Part shown: positions 22,540-32,113 of the stretch, one piece after another
How positions within the stretch are numbered: position 1 is the first letter of the stretch
Layout: every line of letters starts with the position of its first letter
Assembly (NCBI GenBank): GCA_030522415.1
Contig: CM060126.1
Location: forward strand, 9,672,852-9,736,851
Direction: 5' to 3'
From: Channallabes apus
Taxonomy: Eukaryota > Chordata > Actinopteri > Siluriformes > Clariidae
DNA length: 64,000 nucleotides
Notes under the pieces: model-generated
Database searches by the model: none
Seen by the model: the letters and a program-made list of their open reading frames with translations, nothing else
What the model was told of the DNA's origin: nothing
Made by a program: the position numbers and the translations under genes

Positions 22540-22985
22540 TTGTGATTCAGGTTGGGTTGAGGTCAGGAGGTCAGGACCCTTTGCAGGCCAGCAAGTTCTT
22601 CCACACCAAACTCGCTCATCCATATATTTATGGACCTTGCTTTGTGCGCAGTCCTGACCTCAACCCGAGAGAACACATTTGGGATGATTTAGAGCAGAGT
22701 CTGCGAGTCTCTGGAAGAATGATCAAAAATTCAGATAAACACACTCCTAAACTTTGTGGAAAGCCATCCCAGAAGAGTTGAAGCTGTTATAGCTGAAAAG
22801 GGTGAACCAACATCATGTAACACCCAATGGATAAAGAATTTGATGTCATTATGGATAAAGAATTGATATTCTTGTGCATGTGAAGGCAGGTGAGCAAATA
22901 CCGTTGGCAATATAGTATATAATGTGGATATACAGTATGGATATACGTGATAACCTGGCCATTCAGTACATTCAAGTCGTTTTAT
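22540..22985 (+). mobile_element. Tc1/mariner remnant, 3' half
   Basis: Near 22595-22625 it has the phrase TTCTTCCACACCAAACTCGC, then CCTGACCTCAACCC (last catalytic residue region), AAACTTTGTGGAAAGCC and GAAGGCAGGTGAGCAAATAC, and it ends near TTGGCAATATAGTATA. This is the same lineage as 38280-39383. Its phrase GTTATAGCTG (about 22786) is the un-inserted form of GTTATACAGTAGCTG in that copy. Confidence 0.8.
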
Positions 22986-23093
22986 TGCCAGATAACATCA
23001 CTAGACCTGACCAACTGAATCAACACTAATGTCAACTCAAAAAAAAAAATAGATAAAAATAATAAAATTTTGACCGCCTCTAGTCTATTTTTA

Positions 23094-23299
23094 TCTATTT
23101 TATTTATTTAATTACTTAAAGTAAATTACTTAAAGTAAACACAGAGAGAGAGAGAGAGTGTGTGTGTGTGTTGGTGTAAGAAAATGAGCGCGCGCACACA
23201 CACACACAGCAGTGATTCCGTTAGTATGCAGTCACGCAAGTGAGACTAACGATGTTCCTTGTTAATTTTTAAACGGTTTCAAAAACGGTCTCTCCGTTA

Positions 23300-23331
<32 letters not shown>

Positions 23332-23712
23332 CTCTGCAAGCACTAAGACCCAGCAGGGGAGATGATTATCGTCTCCCCTGCTGGGTCTTAGTGCTTGCAG
23401 AGTTTATGTGTAAGGCAGAGATTGTGCGTTTGTGTGCGTGTGTGTGTTTGTGTGTGTGTGTGTGTATTCACCCAGCAGGGGAGATGATTACCTACAATTC
23501 AGCAGCGCAAGAGAGAGAGAAACCATTGGTTCAGTTGTGATGACGTGACGTGAGTGTCAAAACAAGAAACGCATGCGTGATACATGATACTCGGTGCTCA
23601 TAAACCAAGACAATGCTCGTTTTTCAAGTCAAAATTTATTAAAAATCTTTGCTCGTCTTGCGGAACACTTGTAAACCGCGTTACTCGTAATCCGAGGTTC
23701 CACTGTACCTTC
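23094..23712. repeat. Dispersed element with GGTTCCACTG end, copy 1 (copy 2 at 39420-39985)
   Basis: The right end, TCGTAATCCGAGGTTCCACTG, finishes at about 23705. Interior phrases shared with 39800-39985 include CAGCAGGGGAGA.GATTACC, CAATTC.GCAGCGCAA, CGTGATACATGA.ACTCGGT and TTTTTCAAGTCAAAAT.TATTAAAAATCTT. The complement of the right end (CAGTGGAACC, hAT-like) matches the left end of copy 2. The left half of this copy is replaced by GA/TG simple repeats. Probably a non-autonomous hAT-type element. Confidence 0.7.
23330..23404. repeat. 75-nt near-perfect palindrome (37-bp arms, 1-nt spacer)
   Basis: 23330-23366 pairs with 23368-23404 around T23367. All pairs are Watson-Crick except T23363 / G23371, which can wobble. 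The left arm begins AACTCTGCAAGCACTAAG. It lies between two (TG)n runs (23303-23329 and about 23434-23464). The arm phrase CCCAGCAGGGGAGATGATTA occurs a third time at about 23471. Confidence 0.97.
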
Positions 23713-23715
23713 TTC

Positions 23716-23900
23716 CATAGCTCCAAAGTCCGATCTTTATGCTGCTTAACCAAGTCAATAATTTTTCTGATAGGCCTCACTAACACATTTTAAAAAATAT
23801 ATTTTTTTATGGATGCACAGCTGTTTAGTCCCAATGCTTGGTTTTGATAATGTGTTCCAGCGATATTAAATCTCCTTATTGTTTATTTATATTTTTTGGT
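23716..23900 (-). mobile_element. Tc1 fragment, same lineage as 11735-12385
   Basis: CTCCAAAGTCCGATCTTTATGC (about 23721), AGGCCTCACTAACAC and 'CAGCTGTTTAGTCCCAATGC' correspond to the two halves of the copy at 11735-12385, without a SINE between them. Confidence 0.65.
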
Positions 23901-24095
23901 TTATTCAGCCCAATAATTTGACCCTTCTGAAATGGGGACTTTGTTTTGGCCAGGCATAATCCTCAGTATTAATCCTTTTCAAGTCTTCACTCTTCACTTT
24001 CGACTTGACTACAGTGTGTCTAGCAGGCTCTAAAACCACCCAGACACACGTCAGTTTTTTTTTCACAGTTATTGTGATATTATTAGATGTAATTT

Positions 24096-24471
24096 CATTC
24101 ATTCATTCATTTTCTATACCGCTTAATCCTGTGTTCAGGGTCGCGGGGACCTGGAGCCTATCCCAGGAGACTTCGGGCACTAGGCAGGGTACACCCTGGA
24201 CAGGGTGCCAATCCATCGCAGGGCACACACACATACACACACTCACACACCCAATCACACACTACGGGCAATTTAGGAACGCCAATTAGCCTAATCTGCA
24301 TATCTTTGGACTGTGGGAGGAAACCGGAGTATCTGGAGGAAACCCACCAAGCACGGGGAGAACATGCAATCTCCATGCACACAGAGACGGGAATCGAGCC
24401 TGGCCGGGGAATCGAACCCAGACCCTGGAGGTGCAAGGCGACAGTGCTAACCACTACACCACCGTGCCGCC
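24096..24471 (-). repeat. Young family I SINE with perfect 12-bp target duplication
   Basis: Complete: (ATTC)n tail at the left, CTATACCGCTTAATCCTG, the body, and a head finishing CACCACCGTGCCGCC. TAGATGTAATTT at 24084-24095 and 24472-24483 is the target duplication. No excision-scar heptamers. Confidence 0.95.
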
Positions 24472-24559
24472 TAGATGTAATTTAAAATGCTATTTCAAAT
24501 TATTTGGTAATATACACACAATAATGAATAACAAACATTTGCCATGGCCAGTCAAAGAC

Positions 24560-24963
24560 ATTGAGAGTACTGAGTAACTCCAGCACTGCCTTGGCTGTAA
24601 GCTTTAGATTGTTGTCATGCTTGAACCTTCACAACATTCTGTTGTTATGTGCAATCTGGTACAGGGTGTCTTAAAGGACCTCTCTGTATTTGGCTGTATT
24701 CATCCTTATTTCAATTCTGACCAGTCTCCCTGTCCCTGCTGCTTAGAAATATGTACACAGTATGATGCCAGCACTGTCATGATTCACAGTATGGATGGTA
24801 TTAGCCAGGTGATGAGAAAAACCTATATTTTGCCAGACAAAATATATAATTTCAAGAGAATTCCTCATTTTCCTCTAACAGTCTGCCACATGCATTTTTT
24901 TTTTAACTCAAAATTAGCCATTGGGGTTTCAGTCACCAAACAAACAAGTTACAAAATTTGTCC
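24560..24963 (-). mobile_element. Tc1 remnant, left part (continues at 28534)
   Basis: CTTCACAACATTCTGTTG, GACC.CTCTGTATTTGGCTG.ATTCATC, CCAGTCTCCCTGTCCCTGC and 'ATGGTATTAGCCAGGTGATG' are minus-strand transposase text of a fish Tc1 lineage. It breaks off at 24963, where the CCCCAGT element begins. Confidence 0.75.
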
Positions 24964-25399
24964 CCCCAGTGAAAAAAAAATGCACTTTAGTGTATTAAAA
25001 ATATATGGAAATCCTCGATAATACACTGCAAATATACTAACAAAAAGTTGTACCATCAGTTAATGTATAAAAAGTATACCAACATCATGCTTTTACCAAA
25101 GTTTTGGAATTAAACTTTAAATATACTTCAAAATAATTGTATTGTAGTACACTTTCCAAAAATATATTATTGGAAAATATACTTTAAGTGAAAGGCTGGT
25201 CTAATTTCCAAAGTATACTTATTTAAACTTGTTTTTCAATGTATTTTGGTATATTTTTAAAAAAACATGCTCGAAATAATAATTGTATAAATGTACAGAA
25301 AGTATACATTAGAATACAATTTTTAATACACGGTAGTCTAGGTATATTATCAGTTAAATTTAAATGTACTTATTAATATGTACTTATATTTAGTGCACT

Positions 25400-25765
25400 G
25401 CTCCCTCGTGCGCGCGCTTTTAGACTCGTTTTTGCACGCTGAATCTCTCTCTCCCACGCACGCGCGATCTCATCTCACAACTCGTTTTTGTGCGCTGAAA
25501 ATCACTTTTGCCGTTAAAGAAAATTTATGTTTGCACTCTCTCACTCTTGCAACTGCAGCAGCGTTAGAACTCCAGCCAACCGGAGACTAGAATCGTTGCG
25601 CCCACCAGTCAATCATAGACTGGAGGTGGGCAGATTCGGACTGTCCGTTCTCTGATTGTCTCCCCAGTCCTCCGTTTCTAGTTTGAATTAACGGCTGAAG
25701 CTACATCATCGCGTGCGTTTGTTCGTATCGTTATTATTTTATTTTCATCGGCATAAGGTAAATTT
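25400..25765 (+). promoter_or_regulatory. CpG-rich core of the CCCCAGT element, with a donor-like site
   Basis: Rich in CG, unlike its surroundings (GTGCGCGCGC, CACGCACGCGCGATC, CATCGCGTGCG). It ends in CATAAGGTAAAT (about 25752-25763), which fits a 5' splice site. It could be the promoter and first exon of an autonomous ancestor. No TATA box or protein supports this, so it is weak. Confidence 0.3.
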
Positions 25766-26723
25766 AACGGTTTTTATTAGGTAGTTTGTAATTAAGTACA
25801 TACTTTAAGCTATAGAGTGTATTGTCTAATGTGTTGTTGCTAAATCTTATGTACTTTGCTTGTGGTATAATGGCTCTGTAGCTCTCGGCCTGTTTTCAGT
25901 TTCTGTGTAACAGAATCAACACACCAGGTTTAAACTAATACTGTACCTGTAGATTCTAATACTAATGTCTGTCTGTGTTCACACAACTGTTTAAATTTTA
26001 GTTTGTGTTTGTGAGACAACCTGACTTTTGTTGAGCACAAATAAACTATAGAAGTGCTTTTTTGTAACCTTGTGCAAATTAAATCTGCTGAACACATTAA
26101 TAAAATCTGCCTCATAATTACTGATGTAATGCATTTATAAATTATCCTAAACACTTAATGTACTGGTAACACATTTGCAATACTGTAGTATAGAAGGTTG
26201 TGTGTACTGTATGATACAATAAAGTATATTTGTATTAACCACAAAGTGTACTTTTTTAGTATTTGTAATTGTCCAGAAGTATAACAGCATGCTACTGCTG
26301 CAATAAGAATATACTCATAGTATATTAATCATGTATTTGTAATACAGTAAAAATAGCTGTAATGTACTTATAATACATCAAATATATACTTAAATTGTAA
26401 TAATTACTGTCAGGTACAGTATGTACGTTAGTACACACACAGCCATATACTTTAAGTCAGTGGTTCTCAAAGTGTGGGGCGCACCCCACTAGTGGGGAAT
26501 ACAGACATGACAGGTGGGGCGCAATGAACGGGAGGAAATAACAGGAAAGTACCTATTCTAATTAATGCTTTTCTTTATTGATAATGAAGAGCGTACGCTC
26601 AAAACTAAACAATCACACACAAATAAATGGATCATTAATACAAGTAAATTTAAAATAACATCAGTTGTGGGCCGGGAGAAAAAGTGGAACCATAGGGGAA
26701 CAATAACTTCGGGCCAACTTCAC

Positions 26724-26936
26724 CAGCGCTGCTCGAATCACAAACCTGCGCGAGCCACTGGGCAGCGCTGCGCGACTCTGACAGAAATATACCGCGCCGA
26801 CCATCAAAATACATTTTCTGGGATGCGCACATACAAACCAGGCATGGCAAGGCGGAAACAATAATAAACAGTCCTGACATTTTAAATAGTTTGTAAATAA
26901 AAACATAGTGGGTCGCATTCGAGCAGCGCTGCGCGA
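26724..26936. repeat. Inverted and direct repeats near the hAT 5' end
   Basis: CAGCGCTGCTCGAAT (26724-26738) is the exact complement of 26917-26931. CAGCGCTGCGCGA at about 26762 recurs directly at about 26924. These could be transposase-binding subterminal repeats or the result of a local rearrangement. Confidence 0.7.
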
Positions 26937-27098
26937 TCCACCGGGCTGCGCAAATAAACCAGATCATCACTGCGCTATTCAGATAGTCGCGCTGCCCTGT
27001 ATTTGCGCAGATATTTGGTTCAATCGGGTGCCACGGTTTCGTCCCACTTTTGATGTGTTTGGCTTCACATACACTTCGACAATGGAAGAAGACGAGCA

Positions 27099-27580
27099 GT
27101 GAGCTTGCTTATATGTGACAAAACCAACAACGAGGAGATTGTAAAGAAAAAAAGTGCCTCGTCTGTGGTGTGGAATTGGTTTGGGTATAAGAAAAGTGAT
27201 ACGAATGAGATGAACGTGATCCACTTTAAACATGTGGATTGCACAACCCTGGACATTACCATTCTTTTCCTACTCATACAGCTGCTCTTATTGTTCACAT
27301 ATTCTTCATATATTTTCTATATTGTGTATTGTTGTACAGTTATTTTATTTTAACTTTAGTTTTTATATTTTATTTTATTCATTCCTAGTTAAATTTACCC
27401 CCTATTTTATTTTTCATATTTATTTCCTATTCATAGTCTTTTATTTTAAGGTTTGAATTAAATAGAATTTTTGAATTTGATTTGCAAGGTACGCAAGTGC
27501 ACTGTTTTAACAAGTGGTGGAAACACGTCAAACCTCTTCTATCATCTGAAATCCAAGCATCCAAACGAATATGGCCAAAG
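27099..27580 (+). pseudogene. BED zinc-finger fragment of a ZBED1-like hAT gene, split by an L2 tail
   Basis: BED fingers let hAT transposases bind DNA. The first part, at about 27144-27220, reads KKKSASSVVWNWFGYKKSD, the aromatic start of a BED finger. After the insertion at 27233-27480 the second part (about 27487-27578) reads SGGNTSNLFYHLKSKHPNEY, the H-x4-H end of such a finger. One of the two expected cysteines is kept (KC in VRKCTVL). The catalytic region is missing. The text resembles ZBED1-type genes, unlike the finger at 27773. Confidence 0.75.
27233..27480 (+). mobile_element. 5'-truncated L2-type LINE 3' tail inside the BED exon
   Basis: AT-rich 3' UTR-like sequence similar in style to 17520-17939 (runs such as TTTTATATTTTATTTTATT), ending in GAATTTTTGAATTTGA, a decayed form of the TTTGAA tail. 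Its edges fall between the two halves of a BED finger, so it is a secondary insertion. Confidence 0.6.
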
Positions 27581-27599
27581 TAAAAAAAATGCAATGGCA

Positions 27600-27775
27600 A
27601 ATAAAACTTACATTATGTAAAACAGTTTCTTTGTGTTTGAATTTTTATTTATGCATTTTCAGATACAAATTGCTATATTGTGATTATATTGTTACCGAGG
27701 TAGAAAATAGCTTCTACTGTGATAGAAGATTTTGGTTATATCGCCCACCACTAATGAAGCCTAACTTGCTTCATG
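27600..27775 (+). mobile_element. Possible 3' end of a second hAT element
   Basis: 'TATATTGTTACCGAGGTAG' followed by 'GGTTATATCGCCCACCACTA' (ending about 27752) resembles the 3' terminus of hAT elements whose ends read TAGGGGTGGGCGATA. This suggests that the ZBED1-like part came from a different hAT that joined this one. No matching 5' end was found. Confidence 0.4.
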
Positions 27776-28048
27776 GTGGGGATGGTGGGGGCAGAGGAGA
27801 GACCTGTGTGTGTTTTGTGTCTTATACCGCTGGCAGCAGACCGCATGAGACCCAACAAATTAGGAAGACACTTAGAGACAACACACGTTAATAAGCCACT
27901 CGACTTCTTTCAAAGAAAGCTGGCAGAATACATACAGCAGGAGAATCGCATGGTAAAATCTGAATCAGTGGACAGCAAAGCACAAATGGCTTCATTCAAA
28001 GTTGCATACAGAATTGGCCAGTGCAAAAAAACTACAAACGATTGCTGA
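27773..28048 (+). pseudogene. BED zinc-finger start of a second hAT transposase gene
   Basis: A 91-residue frame whose first third is a C2H2 BED finger: CVLCLIPLAADRMRPNKLGR, then HLETTH, giving C-x2-C and H-x4-H. It continues with DFFQRKLAEY, the phrase that follows this finger in ZBED5/SCAND3-like hAT genes, and breaks off after VAYRIGQCKKTTNDC. The dimerisation and catalytic parts are missing. The frame starts with GTG or TTG rather than ATG, so it is not a gene in its own right. Confidence 0.75.
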
Positions 28049-28533
28049 GCAGCTAATAAACATGGGGTCAGTTATGCAAAGATAAGTGACAACGTAAGCC
28101 TTTTATAACAATTGCACGTGTATTTTATCTGTTTTTAACTTGGTGTTGTTTGATCTTATTGGTTTAGAAATTGATATTTCAATAAACAGTAAACTTGGCA
28201 GATTTCGTTATTATTTTGTTAACAAGTGGGGCTTGAAAATTTGCTCACCCCTTTAAGTGGGGAATGACAGAAAAAGTTTGAGAACCACTGCTTTAAGTGT
28301 ACTAAAGTATACTTAAAGTTGTTCCACTTTAGCACACAAAAGTATACTTAATACACTTAAAATTGTGCTTTTGTACAATTTAATGACAACTTAAATACAC
28401 TTAGTACAAAATTAGTTGTTCCAAAATAGCAAACCTCAAGTATACTAGTCATTAGCCTGGCTGCAATTACATTTAAGTATGCTTTGGCATGCTAGGTTTT
28501 AATATACTTAGCATTTTTTTTTTTTTACTGGGG

Positions 28534-28935
28534 CCAGTTTGGGTGGCTCCAAACTTTTTCCATTTTAGAACAACGGACCTGCTCCTGTGAACTGTGAACT
28601 GTTCCCGTGAACAAAGTATATATATATGTTTTGTAAACCCTTGCCATGGTCTTGCCATGACCATGGAGAATTCCTTAGATTCATGGCTTGCTTTTTCCCC
28701 CCTCGTGCTTTGGATTCTATGAACTGTGAATGGTGGGCATGCAAATAGCTTTTCTAAATCAGGTCTAATCAATTGAATTTGCCACAGGTGGACTCTGGTC
28801 AAATTCTACAGACCTTTCAATATAATTAAACAAACAGAACACACCTGAGCTCAGTTTGGAAAGCCTTAGTCGATATGTTATTTTTAATAAGGATTGTAAT
28901 TGTTGTAATGGGGTACAGTGTGTAGCAGATTAATG
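28534..28935 (-). mobile_element. Tc1 remnant, right part (continues from 24560)
   Basis: Resumes minus-strand Tc1 text directly after the CCCCAGT element: GGTGGCTCCAAACTTTTTCC, TTCATGGCTTGCTTTTT, CAATTGAATTTGCCACAGG, CACACCTGAGCTCAGTTTGG. Together with 24560-24963 this shows that the AT-rich element inserted into a Tc1 copy. Confidence 0.8.
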
Positions 28936-28995
28936 GTGTGATAGCTCTCTGGAATGTTGCTGGTGCAGATCAAACATGCATAAGTTGCACTCAAA

Positions 28996-29035
28996 TCTTC
29001 TTCTATCATTATCTATACCATATATCCTGTACAGG
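28996..29035 (-). repeat. Left piece of a family I SINE split by the RTE-like LINE
   Basis: CTTCTATCATTATCTATACC and ATATCCTGTACAGG correspond to the tail end of minus-orientation family I copies (compare 18391). The SINE resumes at 32143 after the LINE. Confidence 0.75.
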
Positions 29036-29399
29036 TTCAATGCAACCTCGCGGGGCCGGGGGGTGGGTAGTTGTGTCAGTGGAGGGGGCGCAATCCAGTG
29101 TCTTCTTGTGCCAACCCCAAGTCTGGATAAATGCAGAGGGTTGTGTCAGGAAGGGCATCCGACGTAAAACATTTGCAAAATCAATGATGCGAATCACAAA
29201 TATAATTCTCATACCGGATCGGTCGTGGCCTGGGTTAATAACGACCGCCACTGGTGCTGTTGACCTACAGGGTGCCGGTGGAAATTGGGCTACTGTTGGT
29301 CGAAGAAGGAGAGGAGGAGGCGTGTTCGAAAGCAGAGAGAAGAGGAAAGGCAAGAGTTTAGGAGTGATAGTAGGGACTACTAGTAGGGAAGGTAAGAGA

Positions 29400-30130
29400 G
29401 TTGGTTGATATGATGCAGAAAAAGAAGGTGGATATACTGTGCGTCCAGGAGACCAGGTGGAAAGGTAGCAAGGCCAGAAGCTTAGGAGCAGGATTCAAAT
29501 AGTTTTACCATGGTGTGGATAGGAAAATAAATGGAGTAGGAGTTATCCTGAAAGATGAGTTTGTAAGGAATGTTCCAGAGGTGAAGAGAGTATCAGACAG
29601 GTTGATGAGTCTAAAGCTGGAAATTGAAGGAGTGATGTTCAATGTTGTTAGTGGTGATGCTCCACAGGTAGGATGTGAGTTAGAAGAGAAGGAGAAATTC
29701 TGGAGTGAGTTAGATGAAGTGATGCAGAGCATCCCCAGAGGTGAGAGTGTAATGATTGGTGCAGACTTCAATGGACATGTTGGGGAAGGGAACAGAGGTG
29801 ATGAAAATGTTATGGGCAGGTCTTCAGGACAGGAATATAGAAGGACAGATGGTGATGGATTTTGCAAAGAGGAGTGAAATGGCAGTAGTAAATACTTTCT
29901 TCCAGAAAAGGCAGGAACATAGGGTGACATATAAGAGCGGAGGCAGCAGCACTCAGGTGGACTACATCTTGTGTCGACGTTGTAATCTGAAAGAGATTAG
30001 TGACTGCAAAGTGTTGGTAGGGGAGAGTGTAGCCAGACAACACAGAATGGTGATGTGTAAAAATAACCCTGGTGGTGAGGAAGGTGAAGAGGACAAAGGC
30101 AGAGCAGAGGACAAAGTGGTGAAAGCTTAG
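29400..30130 (+). pseudogene. Endonuclease domain of the RTE-like LINE
   Basis: An apurinic-type endonuclease that would nick target DNA. Pieces are spread over shifted frames: VDILCVQETRW (about 29430, catalytic Glu), GVGVILKDEFVRNVPEVKR (29536 on), GADFNGHVGEGN (about 29757, catalytic Asp and Asn), then in another frame AVVNTFFQKR and TQVDYILCRR (about 29955, the second aspartate). A frameshift lies near 29830. The final histidine region is at about 30035 (VARQHRMV). In-frame stops begin near 29500. Confidence 0.8.
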
Positions 30131-30139
30131 AAAGGAAAA

Positions 30140-32113
30140 ATGTTGTGTAGTCTTTATGGAGGAGTTGAGACAGGCTAAGGGTGGTCAGGAGGTGCTTCCA
30201 GTTGACTGGACAACTACAGCCAATGTACCAGGGAGACAGGTAGGAGGGTACTTGGTGTATCATCAGGTAAGGGAAAAGTGGACAAAGAGACTTGGTGGTG
30301 GAATGAGGAAATCCAGGAGTGTATACAGGGAAAGAGGCTAGCTAAGAAGAAGTGGGACACTGAGAGGACTGAAGAGAGTAGACAGGAGTACAGGGAGATG
30401 CAGCGTAAGGTGAAGGTAGAGGTGGCAAAGGCCAAACAAAGAGCATATGAGGACTTGTATGCTACTGTAGTCTGGACAGTAAGGAGTGAGAGGTGGATCT
30501 GTACAGGTTGGCGAGGCAGAGAGATAGAGATGGGAAGGATGTGCAGCAGGTTAGAGTGATTAAAGATACTGTAGAGATGTAAATGTACTGACAGATGCCA
30601 GGAGGGTGATGGGAAGATGGAAGGAGTACTTTGAAGAGTTGATGAATGAGGAAAACGAAAGAGAACAAAGAGTAGAAGAGGTAACTGTTGTGGAGCAGGA
30701 AGTAGCAAATATTAGTAGGTGAGGTGAGAAGGGCGTTGAAGAGGATGAAGAGTGGAAAGGCTTTTGGTCCTGATGACATACCTGTGGAGGTATGGAAGTG
30801 CTTAGGAGAGGTGGCAGTAGAGTTTCTGACTAGTTTGTTTAACAAGATCTTGGAGAGTGAGAGGATTCCAGAGGAATGGAGGAGAAGTGTATTGGTGCCG
30901 ATTTTTAAGAACAAGGGAGAAGTGCAGAGCTGTGGCAATTACAGAGGTATAAAGCTAATGAGCCATACAATGAAGTTGTGGGAAAGAGTAGTGGAAGCTT
31001 GGTTAAGGGCAGAGGTGAGCATTTGTGAGCAACAATATGGTTTTATGCCTTGAAAGCGTACATCATATGCAATATTTGCTTTGAGGATGCTGGTGGAGAC
31101 GTACAGAGAAGGTAATAAAGAGTTGCATTGTGTCTTTGTAGATTTAGAGAAAGTATACGATAGGGTGCCGAGAGAGGAGCTGTGGTGTTGTATGAGGAAG
31201 TCTGGAGTGGCAGAGAAGTATGTTAGAGTGGTGCAGGACATGTATGAGAGCTGTAAGATGTGCTGTAGGTGTGACAGAAGAGTTCAAGGTGGAGGTGGGT
31301 CTGCATCAAGGATCGGCTCTAAGCCCCTTTTTGTTTGCTCTGGTGATGGACAGGATGACAGATGAGGTAAGACAGGAGTCTCCATGGACTATGATGTTTG
31401 CAGAGGACATTGTGCTTTGTAGCGAGAGCAGAGAATAGGTGGAGGAAAATTTGGAGAGGTGGAGGTACGCTATGGAAAGCAGAGGAATGAAGGTTAGCCG
31501 CAGCAGGACGGAATACTGTACATGTGTGTGAATGAGAGGGACCCAAGAGGAACAGTGAGGCTACAGGGAGCAGAGGTAAAGAAGGTGCAGGATTTCAAGT
31601 ACTTAGGGTCAACGGTCCAGAGCAACGGAGAGTGTTCAAAGGAGGTGAAGAGGCGGGTGCGATAAAAGAGTATCAGCAAGAATGAAAGGAAAGGTGTACA
31701 GGACAGTGGTGAGACCAGCAATGCTCGACGGCTTAAAGACAGTGGCACTGAAGAAAAGACAGGAGGCAGAGCTAGAGGTAGCAGAGCTGAAGATGTTGAG
31801 GTTCTCTTTGGGAGTGACAAGGATGGATAGGATCAAGAATGAGTTCATCATAGGGACAACCCATGTTAGATGTTTTGGAGATAAAGTCAGAGAGGCCAGA
31901 TTGAGGTGGTTTGGACATGTTCAGAGGAGAGATGGTGAATATATCGGTAGAACGATGCTGAGGTTGGAATTGCCAGGCAAGAGGTCTAGAGGAAGACCAA
32001 AGAGGAGATTTATGGATACAGTGAGAGAGGACATGAAGTTAGTTGGTGTGAGAGAAGAGGATGCAGAGGATAGGGTTAGATGGAGGCAGATGATTCCCTG
32101 TGGCGACCCCTGA
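30140..32113 (+). pseudogene. Reverse transcriptase and C-terminal domain of the RTE-like LINE
   Basis: The linker includes TWWWNEEIQECIQGKRLAKK (30287 on). Reverse transcriptase blocks follow: RMKSGKAFGPDDIPVEVWK (30742 on), LVPIFKNKGEVQSCGNYRG (about 30892), motif [13 protein letters not shown] (about 31135), motif [17 protein letters not shown] (about 31302) and motif C FAEDIVLC (about 31397). Motif C should be F-A-D-D; the first catalytic aspartate is now glutamate (GAG at 31403). The C-terminal part keeps RLRWFGHVQRRDGEYIGR (about 31902) and ends RWRQMI..CGDP. Frames shift at 30463, 30567 and 31514, each at a TACTGTA, and elsewhere. Confidence 0.85.

Larger units (their letters stand above)
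26458..28290 (+). mobile_element. hAT element with perfect 8-bp target duplication
   Basis: The left end CAGTGGTTCTCAAAGTGTGG and the right end TTTGAGAACCACTG are inverted repeats of the CAGTGGTTCTCA type used by hAT elements. CTTTAAGT stands at 26450-26457 and 28291-28298: an exact 8-bp duplication, the hAT hallmark. The interior holds fragments of two different BED zinc-finger genes (27099 and 27773) and an L2 3' tail (27233-27480). No scar heptamer is found in 1.8 kb, so it postdates the excision wave. The catalytic domain is absent, so it is non-autonomous. Confidence 0.95.
24964..28533. mobile_element. AT-rich DNA transposon with CCCCAGT terminal inverted repeats
   Basis: The left end, CCCCAGTGAAAAAAAAATGC, continues to TGTATTAAAA at 25000. 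The right end at 28497-28533 is its complement with a few changes. The interior repeats the theme AAGTATACTTAA / TAATACACTTA many times, a subterminal array typical of non-autonomous DNA elements. A CpG-rich core lies at about 25400-25740. It contains the hAT element at 26458-28290. No convincing target duplication is visible at its own edges. Five scar heptamers lie in its left half (about 25917-26405). Superfamily unknown. Confidence 0.7.

Noticed and set aside
29009..30263. Minus-strand frames of 77-141 residues opposite the LINE endonuclease
   Set aside because: Antisense shadows of purine-rich LINE coding sequence.
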